This document shows, one piece after another, positions 26,805-35,798 of a stretch of DNA of 64,000 bases (position 1 is its first letter; every line of letters begins with the position of its first letter). Origin of the DNA: Psychrobacter immobilis (GTDB lineage: Bacteria; Pseudomonadota; Gammaproteobacteria; Pseudomonadales; Moraxellaceae); contig CAJGZL010000001.1 of the NCBI GenBank assembly GCA_904846145.1, forward strand, positions 434,001 to 498,000, in the 5' to 3' direction. The notes beneath the pieces were generated by a model. That model saw only the letters and a list, made by a program, of their open reading frames with translations. It searched no databases and was not told the DNA's origin. A program made the translations under genes and the position numbers.

Positions 26805-27755
26805 ATGAGCACTAAATTATCTTGCACAGCGCTACTCATTGTAACTACAGCCCAAGCAAATGACTCTACAGGCTATGTCGCTACAGGTGGCGTTGAGTAT
26901 ATTAAAAATAAAAACATCAGTATGCACAGCGAAGACTTATATATATCCAAAGATAAAATCCGCGTTGATTATGACTTTAAAAACTTAAGTAATAAAGACA
27001 TTACCGAGACTGTTTTATTTCCTATGCCAGCTGTCCCTAGCTTTCTAGACTCAGACTATGCTGATACTAATGCCACTTATAATAACTTTCAAGTGTGGAT
27101 CAATGATCAATCCATTACGCCTGCTGAACACGTGCGCACCTTTATGCGTCCTATTATCATAAAGGACGGCGATAGAACTTACGCTGATGAGGCTATTGAT
27201 ACCACTGAATTGTTCAAGTCATGCGGTCTTGACGAGGTTGATATGATGGGGCCTTGGACTTACCAAGTAGATACCGAATATGTCAATCAGAAGCTTTTGG
27301 ATTGTAATAATAAAGCGCTAGATAAGTTTATCGATGATAGAGAAAGTCTATACCTACCTTGGGATTCGCAAGTCATCTATAGCTGGCAGCAAACCTTTAA
27401 GGCCGATGCAATCACTAAAGTCAAACACACTTACGCACCTTTAGTCGGTGGCTCGGTACATTTAGGTGAAGAAGAGTTTGCCAATTTCTGTGTAGATAAG
27501 TCAACCCAACAGGGCTTTAATAAGAATGGTGGTCGTCCCTATCAAGCTCTAAGCTATATCCTAACTACGGGCGCGAATTGGGCTAAGCCAATAGCCAACT
27601 TTAAACTCACCGTAGAGCGCGATCTTAATGAGCTAGTATCGTTTTGCTGGAAAGGCAAAGGTGAAGTCAAAAAAGTAGGACCGACGACGTTTGAAATTAA
27701 AGAAACTAACTTTGTGCCCACCCATGACTTTGATGTGGCTTTTATTTGGCGGTAA
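26805..27755 (+). CDS. DUF4424 family secreted protein, 5' end displaced by the IS
   Basis: A DUF4424 protein: 'NDSTGYVATGGVEYIKNKN' then 'SEDLYISKDKIRVDYDFKN' and 'FPMPAVP', with a conserved end 'NFVPTHDFDVAFIWR'. The ATG at 26805 has no ribosome site and would leave a short signal sequence. Joining the sequence across the IS restores an upstream GTG (25846) with AGG at a good distance and an in-frame leader of about 15 more codons. An alternative GTG at 26748 lies inside the IS end and is in frame too. So expression is probably lost or depends on the IS. Function of the family is unknown. Confidence 0.72.
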   Translation: MSTKLSCTALLIVTTAQANDSTGYVATGGVEYIKNKNISMHSEDLYISKDKIRVDYDFKNLSNKDITETVLFPMPAVPSFLDSDYADTNATYNNFQVWINDQSITPAEHVRTFMRPIIIKDGDRTYADEAIDTTELFKSCGLDEVDMMGPWTYQVDTEYVNQKLLDCNNKALDKFIDDRESLYLPWDSQVIYSWQQTFKADAITKVKHTYAPLVGGSVHLGEEEFANFCVDKSTQQGFNKNGGRPYQALSYILTTGANWAKPIANFKLTVERDLNELVSFCWKGKGEVKKVGPTTFEIKETNFVPTHDFDVAFIWR

Positions 27756-28034
27756 AGGTTGGTTTGCAAGCAAGAAGATAAAAAGATGAGCCTCTAGATG
27801 TGAGTTCTTTAATAGTCGTGAAATATGCGGAGTATGGGCTATTGATTTTTAATAGTTTTGCTCGCGCCTCGTCCCTCAGCAAAAGCCTACGTCTTGCACT
27901 CGTTTGAGGCAGTGCTTCGTTGTTTCCTCGCTCACCCTCGGCGAAAAATAGCGGGACGTCGATTGTGCACACCGATATGATGGTCAAGTCTGAATTCTGG
28001 TGCGCGGGGCGCACCCTATGCTTTATAGATAATT
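27756..28034. repeat. GC-richer intergenic repeat-like segment
   Basis: A 279-base stretch between the DUF4424 gene and the NTPase gene, clearly more GC-rich than the NTPase gene. It ends in the perfect hairpin GGTGCGC-GGG-GCGCACC (27999-28015) followed by CTATG, which matches the GTAGGGTGCGCCCCGCAC repeat family. A 90-codon minus-strand frame runs across it, but it looks like part of a dispersed repeat rather than a gene. Confidence 0.45.
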
Positions 28035-30155
28035 TTAGAATTTAAATTTTTCAATACTTAAAGTTTTATGATGATTTGAATTACCATGTAGTTTGGCACT
28101 TCTATTAAAATGAGCGGGTTTAAAATTAATTTTTAATTTTTCATAAACCCATTGTAAGTCTTGATAATTTAGTTCATATAAATATAAATGGTCATAAACT
28201 ATTTGATTTATCAATTTTTCAAAGAGTAAGCCATGATTTTCATTCAGAATCTCCTGAATATATTCTCTTGGTATTGTTCTGGGATGAAGTCTTAGTTTGA
28301 CAGCCAAATTAATTATCTTATGTGAATTATTTTCGCAAGAAATACTAATAGTTTCTTCAATTTGTTTTTGTGAAATGCTTTTTGCAACTAGATCTATGAT
28401 GAAATATGACAAATTAAATGCCATTAGTCTTACATAGTTTTTAGCTTTGTCATTAGCCTCACTACTATTTAATAATTCATTTTGCATTATAAGATTAGTA
28501 AAAACTTTTATAAACTCTTCTTCAGTCATTATAATTGTATCAATAAAAAAGTTAACAACTTTAAAACCTAGAGTATTACACTGTTCTATAGCATATTCAA
28601 TCTGATTGGTTGGTAAGGATCCAAATCTGTTTTTTAATACTTGACCTATTACTTCAATACTTCTCAAAGCCGAGCCAGCCTCATCTAGCATCTTTAGTTG
28701 CTTATTCATCTTATCAGTTTCAGATATATAAGGTTCCATACGATCAGTTGCTCTATTCTTAATTTCTTCAACACTATCATTACTTGCAATCATATCATCT
28801 TTAGACTTCAACATTTTTTGTCTGTTTTCTCTAGTACTATCCTTTCTATAATCATGTTTTAATTCCTTCAAAAACTCTTGAAAGAACTCACTATCTTTCG
28901 TTATATCAAATTCGCTCAAGTCTTTCAAGAACTCAGAAGAATAGAGGATTATAGTATCTATCAAATCCTTATTACGTGCATGATGCACTAAAAATATTAA
29001 CACGTTAGCTTTTTTTTCATTATTTAAGTTTTGACAAATGTCTTCAACAACAGATGACATTTCTATATAGTTATCAGCTATATATTTTCCAGCGCAATAA
29101 TAAAATATGTATTGTTGATTAAATCTATAGATATAAGAGCTATCGATATAGATAACATTCGACTTAATTAAAATATTTTTTATATTATCTAGAATTATAA
29201 AATTGTTGCTATATTCATTTAGCCACTTGTCAAAATCAGTCTCAGAAAAGTAATCTCTATCAGTATCTAATAAGCTGAAGGAGAGATAAGAAAGAAAACT
29301 TATAACTGAATCATAAGATTCATATTTAATATTTTTAGATAATAACGAGTGTAGAAGGACGCTATAACACTCTCCCAAAGATGTCATTGAATAATTTCGA
29401 GTAGAAAAATTTTCGTGCGTTTGAAGAATAGTAAGTATAAATATTGGTTTTGCATCAACAACATTATTTCTTATAACTGATTCCACGTGTCCTGTTAAAC
29501 TGTCAACCCGTTCATGATATTCATTATTACCAATAGTTTGAATACTAGGGTTTCCAACTGATAACCATTTACTATACAGTTCGTCCCTTTTAATATATCC
29601 AAAATCCTGAATTCTATAACCCTCTACTTCGGAATGTCCACCATAAACACTTTTTGAAAAATAATCTCGCTCTAGACAAAAAAGTATTACCATGTCATAA
29701 AATTCAATAGAGCTTGAGAAAAAAAGCTCTAAATATTTATCGTTGAAGCTAAGATCTTGGATATTGTCGATTAATAAAACTTTCTTTCCATTATAAGACT
29801 CTTCATGAAAAAAATTTTCCTTTCTTTCTTGCTTTTCAAATAACTTTTTTGCATTTGCTTCTTTTATGTCAGATCCATTTAGCTTTATTATTCCATAATC
29901 TTTGGCAAGTAAATCAATAGTTATTTTATTACAAAGACTTGTTTTTCCAGAATACTCTGAACCAATGAAAGTTATATTTCTCTCAGAATCAAAAAGATTA
30001 TTACTATCTATTATCTCTCCATCCTCTAAGCATTTAACGTGAGGATAAACAAATATATCATCAATTAATAACGAATCTTTTTCAGGATGCTTTATTTTGT
30101 CGAAAAATGTATTTAGAGATGCTTTAAACATCGTCAAAGGATTTTCTGAACTCAA
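28035..30155 (-). CDS. STAND-like P-loop NTPase, partner of the TIR protein
   Basis: A 706-residue P-loop NTPase. The segment 'LLIDDIFVYPHVKCLEDG' (29-46) precedes Walker A 'GSEYSGKTS' (65-73). Walker B is 'VLLIDNI' (126-132). A helical region follows ('FNQQYIFYYCAGKYIADNY'), then long alpha-helical C-terminal repeats, as in STAND/NACHT-type sensors. I infer a sensor or switch that controls the TIR effector. It starts at a TTG (30155) behind AGAAGA, 11 bases after the TIR stop; ATG at 30131 is an alternative. The -1 frame of the TIR gene is open into this frame. Codons are very A/T-rich, unlike its neighbours, which suggests horizontal transfer. I cannot assign it to a named defence system. 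Confidence 0.75.
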   Translation of the reverse strand: MSSENPLTMFKASLNTFFDKIKHPEKDSLLIDDIFVYPHVKCLEDGEIIDSNNLFDSERNITFIGSEYSGKTSLCNKITIDLLAKDYGIIKLNGSDIKEANAKKLFEKQERKENFFHEESYNGKKVLLIDNIQDLSFNDKYLELFFSSSIEFYDMVILFCLERDYFSKSVYGGHSEVEGYRIQDFGYIKRDELYSKWLSVGNPSIQTIGNNEYHERVDSLTGHVESVIRNNVVDAKPIFILTILQTHENFSTRNYSMTSLGECYSVLLHSLLSKNIKYESYDSVISFLSYLSFSLLDTDRDYFSETDFDKWLNEYSNNFIILDNIKNILIKSNVIYIDSSYIYRFNQQYIFYYCAGKYIADNYIEMSSVVEDICQNLNNEKKANVLIFLVHHARNKDLIDTIILYSSEFLKDLSEFDITKDSEFFQEFLKELKHDYRKDSTRENRQKMLKSKDDMIASNDSVEEIKNRATDRMEPYISETDKMNKQLKMLDEAGSALRSIEVIGQVLKNRFGSLPTNQIEYAIEQCNTLGFKVVNFFIDTIIMTEEEFIKVFTNLIMQNELLNSSEANDKAKNYVRLMAFNLSYFIIDLVAKSISQKQIEETISISCENNSHKIINLAVKLRLHPRTIPREYIQEILNENHGLLFEKLINQIVYDHLYLYELNYQDLQWVYEKLKINFKPAHFNRSAKLHGNSNHHKTLSIEKFKF

Positions 30156-30166
30156 CAGCTTATCTT

Positions 30167-30622
30167 CTAAAACTTTTTTTTTTGCTTTTCTAAGGCTATC
30201 ACTAGTTGTTTGTTAATATCAACAAGACATTCATTCTTATCTTCAAATTTATCAAGTGGTTTGGCACCTTTCGGCTGACAAATTATATCTTTAAACACGT
30301 ACTGATCCCAAGTGCAACTTGATAATATTATAGGAAAAATAGCAGTCTTATCAACTTGGTTCTTATCTATTGCTGTTCTAAGTTCGGTATTCATGCATAC
30401 ATTAGATGATAGATAATCTTGAGAAAGTAAACATATAAAAATAGAGCACTCTTCCAGTGCTTTTGATACTTCACTCATGAAATTTTCGCCAGTTACAATC
30501 ATCTCATCATGCCATAGATCATACCCATGATTAGATAATGTACCTTTGAGATACTTCATAATTTGTTTTTTATCATTCATGTCTTCATGACAATAACTTA
30601 AAAAAGCTTTACGATTTTCCAT
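30167..30622 (-). CDS. TIR domain protein, probable NAD-consuming effector
   Basis: The 151-residue protein is essentially one TIR domain. Strand 1 is 'KAFLSYCHED' (5-14), then 'GYDLWHDEMIVTGENF' (33-48) and 'IFICLLSQDYLSS' (61-73). The putative catalytic Glu is E80 in 'CMNTELRTAI'. Bacterial TIR effectors cleave NAD+ or make cyclic ADP-ribose signals on infection; activity here is inferred. The gene ends CAA AAA AAA AAG TTT TAG, containing a dnaX-type slippery site. A promoter is seen at 30689-30717 and the tkt terminator is just upstream. A/T-rich like the NTPase gene. A Thoeris-like role is possible, but the partner is an NTPase rather than ThsA. Confidence 0.82.
   Translation of the reverse strand: MENRKAFLSYCHEDMNDKKQIMKYLKGTLSNHGYDLWHDEMIVTGENFMSEVSKALEECSIFICLLSQDYLSSNVCMNTELRTAIDKNQVDKTAIFPIILSSCTWDQYVFKDIICQPKGAKPLDKFEDKNECLVDINKQLVIALEKQKKKF
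30173..30183 (-). other. A10-G slippery tract at the end of the TIR gene
   Basis: Ten A and one G. In the TIR frame the last seven bases are A AAA AAG, the same heptamer used by E. coli dnaX, followed by TTT TAG. In the -1 frame the codons GTT TTA GAA GAT AAG CTG lead without a stop into the TTG start of the NTPase gene. Confidence 0.7.
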
Positions 30623-30688
30623 ATTACGTTTTTAATCCTTAAAAACTTATTTACTTACATTAAATTCTATATTTCATACACTGTTGCT

Positions 30689-30717
30689 ATCATACTAAAG
30701 TTTATACTTTCTGACAA
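30689..30717 (-). promoter_or_regulatory. predicted sigma-70 promoter of the TIR-NTPase operon
   Basis: On the minus strand, TTGTCA (30717-30712), 17-base spacer, TATGAT (30694-30689), about 67 bases upstream of the TIR ATG. Confidence 0.6.
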
Positions 30718-30719
30718 AT

Positions 30720-30755
30720 AAAAAGAGCCGCTAGAATAATCCAGCAGCTCTTTTT
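30720..30755 (-). terminator. terminator of tkt
   Basis: Stem AAAAAGAGC...GCTCTTTTT with an internal mismatch and a T run on the minus strand, directly before the TIR promoter. Confidence 0.75.
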
Positions 30756-30814
30756 CATGCGACATAATTAACTCAACTATCAATCATAGCTAAGTGCTGG
30801 GCTAAAGCCGCAGC

Positions 30815-32812
30815 CTACACCAAACTCTGCACAGCCTCAATCACAGCATCCGCTGTAATACCGAACTCTTTATACAACTCCTCAGCTGGTGCTGATTCAC
30901 CATAAGTCGTCATACCGATAACCTTACCATCGAGACCGACGAACTTATACCAGTAATCCACATGAGCGGCTTCTACAGCGACGCGAGCACGGATATTAGC
31001 TGGCAATACTGACTCGCGATAATCGCTATCTTGCTCTACAAATATCTCTGCACATGGCATAGAGACCACACGGACGCCAACACCATTTGCACTCAACGTT
31101 GCATACGCTTGCATAGCTAGACCGACTTCTGAACCCGTAGCGATGATAATAGCTTGCAGCTCGCCTTGCTCTTTAGCTAGGACATAACCACCTTTGGTAA
31201 TATTAGCGACTTGCTCGCTATCACGGGCTTGATGTGGCAAGCTCTGACGGCTAAAGATTAACGCTGATGGATTATGTGCAGACTTGATAGCTTCGACCCA
31301 AGCACTTGCAGATTCAGTCGCATCACACGGACGCCATGTGCGTAGGTTTGGCGTAGTACGTAAGCTAGTCAATTGCTCAACTGGCTGATGGGTTGGGCCA
31401 TCTTCACCTAGACCGATAGAGTCATGAGTATAGACATGGATAATGCGCTGCTTCATGAGTGCGCCCATGCGTACGGCATTACGCGCATATTCCATAAACA
31501 TCAGGAAGGTTGCGACGTAGGGGATAAAGCCACCATGCAAGGCAATACCGTTAGCAATAGCCGTCATACCGAACTCGCGGACACCATAATAGATATAGTT
31601 GCCATCGTTATCAGTTTCGATGCCTTTAGCATCTTTAAATAGCGTAAGGTTTGAGCCTGCAAGATCCGCTGAACCGCCCATAAGTTCTGGTAGTAATGGC
31701 TGCAAGGTATTGATGGCGTTTTGACTGGCTTTACGGCTGGCAACATCACCGCCTTGCTCTTGGGTTTGCTGGATATAAGCTTGCGCTTGGGCATTAAAGT
31801 CTGCTGGTAGCTCGCCCTCTAAGCGACGTAATAATTCTGCCGCCAGCTCAGGATAGGCCTTTTTATAATTCTCAAAGTCTGCTTGCCAGTTCTTTTGTAG
31901 CACATCGCCTTTTGGCTTGGCATCCCACGCTTCGTAGATCTCATCATCTAAATCAAATGGGCCATGTTTCCATGATAGTGCGTCACGAGTTAGGGCGATT
32001 TCATCATCACCCAATGGCGCCCCATGGCTAGAGGCTAAGCCTTGCTTATTTGGGCTACCTGCACCGATAGTGGTTTTGCAGATGATGAGGCTTGGGCGAG
32101 TCGTCTCTGCAATCGCTGCATTAGTGGCTTCGGTAATCGCATCCGTATCATGACCATCGACTTTGATGACTTGCCAGCCATAGGCTTCAAAACGTGCTTG
32201 GGTGTCATCCGTGAACCAACCCTCGACATTACCATCGATTGAGATACCATTATCATCATAATAGAAGACTAATTTTCCAAGCTTAAGCGTACCTGCTAAT
32301 GAGCAAACTTCATGGCTGATACCTTCCATTAAGCAACCATCACCCAAGAACGCATAGGTATGATGATCAACAATATTATGACCGTCACGGTTAAACTGGG
32401 CAGCTAGAGTCTTCTCTGCAATAGCAAAGCCTACCGCATTAGCGATACCTTGACCTAGTGGGCCAGTAGTCGTTTCAATACCTGGCGTATAGCCAAGCTC
32501 TGGATGGCCTGGGGTTTTTGAGTGCAGCTGACGAAAGCCTTTTAAATCATCAACGCTAACGTCATAACCTGTCAAATGCAATAGTGAGTAAATCAACATT
32601 GAGCCATGACCGTTGGATAAGACAAAGCGGTCGCGGTTATGCCAGCTTGGATCAGCAGGGTTATGCTGCAAAAACTTACGCCATAATACCTCGGCAATAT
32701 CCGCCATACCCATCGGCGCGCCTGGATGTCCAGAATTGGCTTTTTGTACCGCATCAAACGATAAAACGCGAATGGCATTGGCAAGTTTGCGTTCATTAAT
32801 TGGGGTTGGCAT
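30815..32812 (-). CDS. tkt: transketolase
   Basis: Thiamine-diphosphate enzyme of the pentose phosphate pathway that moves two-carbon units between ketose and aldose phosphates. The 665-residue length is standard. Motifs: N-terminal '[21 protein letters not shown]', thiamine-binding '[14 protein letters not shown]', and the C-terminal half '[20 protein letters not shown]'-like block (here [20 protein letters not shown]). AGGACACGCT precedes the ATG. Enolase and the GAPDH-family enzyme in this window serve connected central carbon steps. Confidence 0.97.
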   Translation of the reverse strand: MPTPINERKLANAIRVLSFDAVQKANSGHPGAPMGMADIAEVLWRKFLQHNPADPSWHNRDRFVLSNGHGSMLIYSLLHLTGYDVSVDDLKGFRQLHSKTPGHPELGYTPGIETTTGPLGQGIANAVGFAIAEKTLAAQFNRDGHNIVDHHTYAFLGDGCLMEGISHEVCSLAGTLKLGKLVFYYDDNGISIDGNVEGWFTDDTQARFEAYGWQVIKVDGHDTDAITEATNAAIAETTRPSLIICKTTIGAGSPNKQGLASSHGAPLGDDEIALTRDALSWKHGPFDLDDEIYEAWDAKPKGDVLQKNWQADFENYKKAYPELAAELLRRLEGELPADFNAQAQAYIQQTQEQGGDVASRKASQNAINTLQPLLPELMGGSADLAGSNLTLFKDAKGIETDNDGNYIYYGVREFGMTAIANGIALHGGFIPYVATFLMFMEYARNAVRMGALMKQRIIHVYTHDSIGLGEDGPTHQPVEQLTSLRTTPNLRTWRPCDATESASAWVEAIKSAHNPSALIFSRQSLPHQARDSEQVANITKGGYVLAKEQGELQAIIIATGSEVGLAMQAYATLSANGVGVRVVSMPCAEIFVEQDSDYRESVLPANIRARVAVEAAHVDYWYKFVGLDGKVIGMTTYGESAPAEELYKEFGITADAVIEAVQSLV

Positions 32813-32856
32813 AGCGTGTCCTAATATTAGAGTAAGTGTTTTTAAAAATTAAATCT

Positions 32857-33204
32857 TTAACCGTTAAACTCAGCGGTTATATCTCTATACCAACTAGTAT
32901 CTATCGGCTTACTTTTATAAAATCGGGAGAATTCATCGATAACCTTAAAGGCATCATCAGTAAAAGCTTGATAATGCCTAAAGCCATCGTCCGTAGGAAT
33001 CCGTACTTCTAAGCAGTATGACCCTCCGGTTTGGTCAGTTGCCTGATTAAAGCAAGTTTGCATATAATCTTGTTCGTTGTCAGCATTCATCAAAACCATA
33101 AAATCTCTATCTTTAGCCACCAAGTCGACGATTTGATATTCTATAGATAACCACTCAGGGTTCGGTGTTTCTGAATGCTCAGTTATGATAGAAAACTTCT
33201 TCAT
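32857..33204 (-). CDS. hypothetical protein
   Basis: A 115-residue soluble, acidic protein with mixed alpha/beta character and no signal peptide or membrane segment. I recognise no family. It has a clear AAGGG ribosome site before the ATG at 33204. It sits between serS and tkt on the same strand, with 59 bases to serS and 44 to tkt, so it could belong to one transcription unit. Aromatic residues near the C-terminus ('RFYKSKPIDTSWYRDI') stand out. Confidence 0.6.
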   Translation of the reverse strand: MKKFSIITEHSETPNPEWLSIEYQIVDLVAKDRDFMVLMNADNEQDYMQTCFNQATDQTGGSYCLEVRIPTDDGFRHYQAFTDDAFKVIDEFSRFYKSKPIDTSWYRDITAEFNG

Positions 33205-33263
33205 GATAAATACCCTTGAATACTGCTACTTTTAGATCTTGACGCTTTTGAGGCTAGGACGGT

Positions 33264-34550
33264 CTAAGCCGAAATAGTATCCACACCACCCATATATGGA
33301 CGTAGAACTTCTGGAATAGTAATACTGCCGTCCGCGTTTTGATAGTTTTCCATGATAGCTAGTAGCGTACGTCCGACCGCCAGTCCTGAGCCATTTAAGG
33401 TATGCGCAAGGCTGGTTTGTTTACCCTCTTTGACTCGCGTGCCCATACGTCGCGCTTGAAAGTCGCCACAGTTTGAGCAGCTAGAGATCTCACGATAGGT
33501 ATCTTGGCTTGGCAGCCAGACTTCGATATCGTAGGTTTTTTGTGCGCTAAAGCCCATATCACCTGTGCATAACATCACCGTACGATACGGTAGATTAAGC
33601 TGCTGCAAAATGTACTCTGCTTGCCCTGTCATCGCCTCAAGTAACTCATCTGATTGATCGCTGGTTGCAATATTGACCATCTCGACTTTCTCAAACTGAT
33701 GCTGGCGAATTAGACCACGGGTATCGCGACCGTGTGAGCCTGCTTCACTACGAAAGCAAGGCGTATGCGCGGTAAACTTCAAGGGCAATTCGCTGATATC
33801 TAAACGCTCGCCGCGCACCAGATTGGTCATCGGTACTTCAGCGGTTGGAATAAGATAAAAGTCAGTATCTTCATTATTAGTATGATTGGTGAGCTTAAAT
33901 AAATCGTCTTCAAATTTTGGTAGCTGGCCTGTGCCTCTTAGGCTCTCACTATTGACGATATAAGGCACATAAGTCTCGGTATAGCCGTACTTGATCGTAT
34001 GCGTATTGAGCATAAATTGAATCAAGGCGCGGTGCATTTGCGCCAGCTGGCCTTTGAGTACATTGAATCGACTGCCTGTTAGTTTGATAGCCGCCTCAAA
34101 ATCGAGCATACCTAAAGTCTCACCAATAAAGGTATGATCTTGTATATCAAAATCAAACTGACGCGGTGTGCCCCATTGACGTACTTCTACATTGTCATCC
34201 TCTGACTCGCCTACTGGTACGTCGCTTGCAGGAATGTTAGGAATTTGCATCGCTGCCGTATTGATACGCTCCTGTAAGCTACGCAAATTATCTTCAGCAA
34301 CTTTGATCTCGCTACTGATGCCTTGCATCTCGCTCATAAGCTCGCTGGCATCGCCACCTGATTTTTTGAGTGCGCCAACTTCTTTCGCCCCAGCATTACG
34401 ACGCGATTGTAGCGCTTCGGTTTGCATCTGCAAGGATTTACGCTCAGTCTCGATAGTCTGCCAAAATTCCATATCTAATGTATAGCCGCGTGTAGCTAAC
34501 TGCTGCTGTAAGTCAAGTAAATCACCGCGTAAGCGTTTTGAATCGATCAT
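33264..34550 (-). CDS. serS: serine--tRNA ligase
   Basis: Class II aminoacyl-tRNA synthetase that charges tRNA-Ser. From the ATG at 34550 (AGG upstream) it has 428 residues, the normal length; the longer frame to 34592 lacks support. An N-terminal coiled-coil arm of about 100 residues ('[19 protein letters not shown]') binds the tRNA. The class II motifs are '[20 protein letters not shown]' (motif 2) and '[19 protein letters not shown]' (motif 3). Its substrate tRNA-Ser(TGA) with an unusual discriminator base is encoded in the same window. Confidence 0.96.
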   Translation of the reverse strand: MIDSKRLRGDLLDLQQQLATRGYTLDMEFWQTIETERKSLQMQTEALQSRRNAGAKEVGALKKSGGDASELMSEMQGISSEIKVAEDNLRSLQERINTAAMQIPNIPASDVPVGESEDDNVEVRQWGTPRQFDFDIQDHTFIGETLGMLDFEAAIKLTGSRFNVLKGQLAQMHRALIQFMLNTHTIKYGYTETYVPYIVNSESLRGTGQLPKFEDDLFKLTNHTNNEDTDFYLIPTAEVPMTNLVRGERLDISELPLKFTAHTPCFRSEAGSHGRDTRGLIRQHQFEKVEMVNIATSDQSDELLEAMTGQAEYILQQLNLPYRTVMLCTGDMGFSAQKTYDIEVWLPSQDTYREISSCSNCGDFQARRMGTRVKEGKQTSLAHTLNGSGLAVGRTLLAIMENYQNADGSITIPEVLRPYMGGVDTISA

Positions 34551-34830
34551 AATAATAGCCTGTAACACTAAATGTGGATAATCAAACGGCAAGAGAACTG
34601 TCTAAAACTGCTGCTATGATACCAAGACCAAGTAGATTTGACTATATTTAGCGCAGGTTTTCTAGTTTATAGCGCCTCATTACCTATTTATTACTTTTAT
34701 TAAAAGCCTCAAGTAAGCTTATATGTTTCTTTTATAGATGCTTTTCGGTAAGATAAGCAGACGTCAATTATAGGCAGTGTATTGTTTCACTGTCACCATC
34801 ATATTTTATTCCAATATTTGAGCACTTTTT

Positions 34831-35490
34831 ATGGCCTTGTACCCTTATACCTTGCAACCTGTCGCTCTAAATTTATCTGAGGCTGAGTTTCAACAAGCCC
34901 AGTATGAGCTATTCACTAACGCCAGCCCCAGCTTTGGACTTAAAAGTTTAAAAACCAAAGAATGGATTATCATGGCGATAGTCGCGGTCTTAGCTGTTGT
35001 AGGATTAGTATTTGTTACTGGTTATTCGACGATCATATTTTGGTTAATGCTAGTTGCCGTCGTGGTATATTTGATAGTGCGTACGCTGGGTTTTAAGTGG
35101 TATGTCAAAAAGCAATTTGAGAAGCAAGTTGCTGAGCAGGAGATGCCTGACGAGATGCGCCAAATGAAGCTTGGTGTACAAAAGCATGGCTTAGTGATGG
35201 CAATGCCCGTTAATCAGCCTGATCTAATCGCTAACCCACAGATGCGCGGCATGCAGATGCGTGCAGGCCAAACTCAACAAGCGGTTATCCCGTGGAATGC
35301 GGTAAAAAGCTGGGATGAGACGGACGACTATATCTTTATGATGTTTGAGGTAAAAGGTCAACAAGGCAGCCAAATTATTCCTAAGCGTTTGCAAGCGCAA
35401 AAGTTCCCGATAGATACTATTCGTCAGCATCTACAAGAGGTCGTACCTATTCGCGGGTTGAATCCTGAAAGCTTGCAGCCACTGGCTTAA
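34831..35490 (+). CDS. membrane protein with YcxB-like C-terminal domain
   Basis: A 219-residue protein. Two closely spaced transmembrane helices lie at about residues 46-64 and 68-86, with a basic stretch 'FKWYVKKQFEKQ' after them. The C-terminal part ('QQAVIPWNAVKSWDETDDY', 'QIIPKRLQ') has the shape of the YcxB-like domain, a PH-like fold found in small membrane proteins. The function is unknown. Ribosome site weak. A terminator follows at 35584. Confidence 0.65.
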   Translation: MALYPYTLQPVALNLSEAEFQQAQYELFTNASPSFGLKSLKTKEWIIMAIVAVLAVVGLVFVTGYSTIIFWLMLVAVVVYLIVRTLGFKWYVKKQFEKQVAEQEMPDEMRQMKLGVQKHGLVMAMPVNQPDLIANPQMRGMQMRAGQTQQAVIPWNAVKSWDETDDYIFMMFEVKGQQGSQIIPKRLQAQKFPIDTIRQHLQEVVPIRGLNPESLQPLA

Positions 35491-35561
35491 GCTCTGCTAA
35501 CCATTACCTGCTATTTTCACTTAGACTAGAACAATTTTAGCTATCAGCAGTGCTCATTTGT

Positions 35562-35580
35562 GAATGTTCAACAGACCCTA
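35562..35580 (+). repeat. half copy of the TAGGGTCTGTTGAACATTC repeat
   Basis: Contains GAATGTTCAACAGACCCTA, identical to the right arm of the inverted repeat at 39744-39809. No left arm is seen here. Confidence 0.75.
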
Positions 35581-35583
35581 AAG

Positions 35584-35618
35584 AAGCTCATTATGTCTAA
35601 ATCATAATGGGCTTTTTT
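35584..35618 (+). terminator. terminator of the YcxB-like gene
   Basis: Stem AAGCTCATTATG/CATAATGGGCTT (one G-T pair) followed by six T. Confidence 0.85.
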
Positions 35619-35798
35619 ATTAGTTTTATAAAACACAACATAGATTTTGATTTGATTAACTTAACTTATAGCAGAGGACTTGCTACTATAGTAACCATCA
35701 AAGGCATAAACGACTTATCTTATAAATTGATATTGATTAAGCGTTGAGCTGGCATATTTATCCAATAACTTTCTATCAAATAATAAAAGGACATTCTT

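Larger units (their letters stand above)
35491..35798. other. intergenic region between YcxB-like gene and dps
   Basis: A 308-base gap. It holds a half copy of the 19-bp repeat (35562-35580), the terminator at 35584-35618, and the promoter region of dps. I see no clear OxyR or Fur site. Confidence 0.5.

Noticed and set aside
27742..28014. 90-codon minus-strand frame after the DUF4424 gene
   Set aside because: It overlaps the end of DUF4424 and runs through a GC-rich repeat-like segment with a perfect hairpin; there is no ribosome site or domain. More likely a shadow of a dispersed repeat.
28035..30622. Calling the TIR/NTPase pair Thoeris
   Set aside because: Thoeris needs a ThsA-type NAD-sensing protein; the partner here is a P-loop NTPase with helical repeats, so the name would be unsupported.
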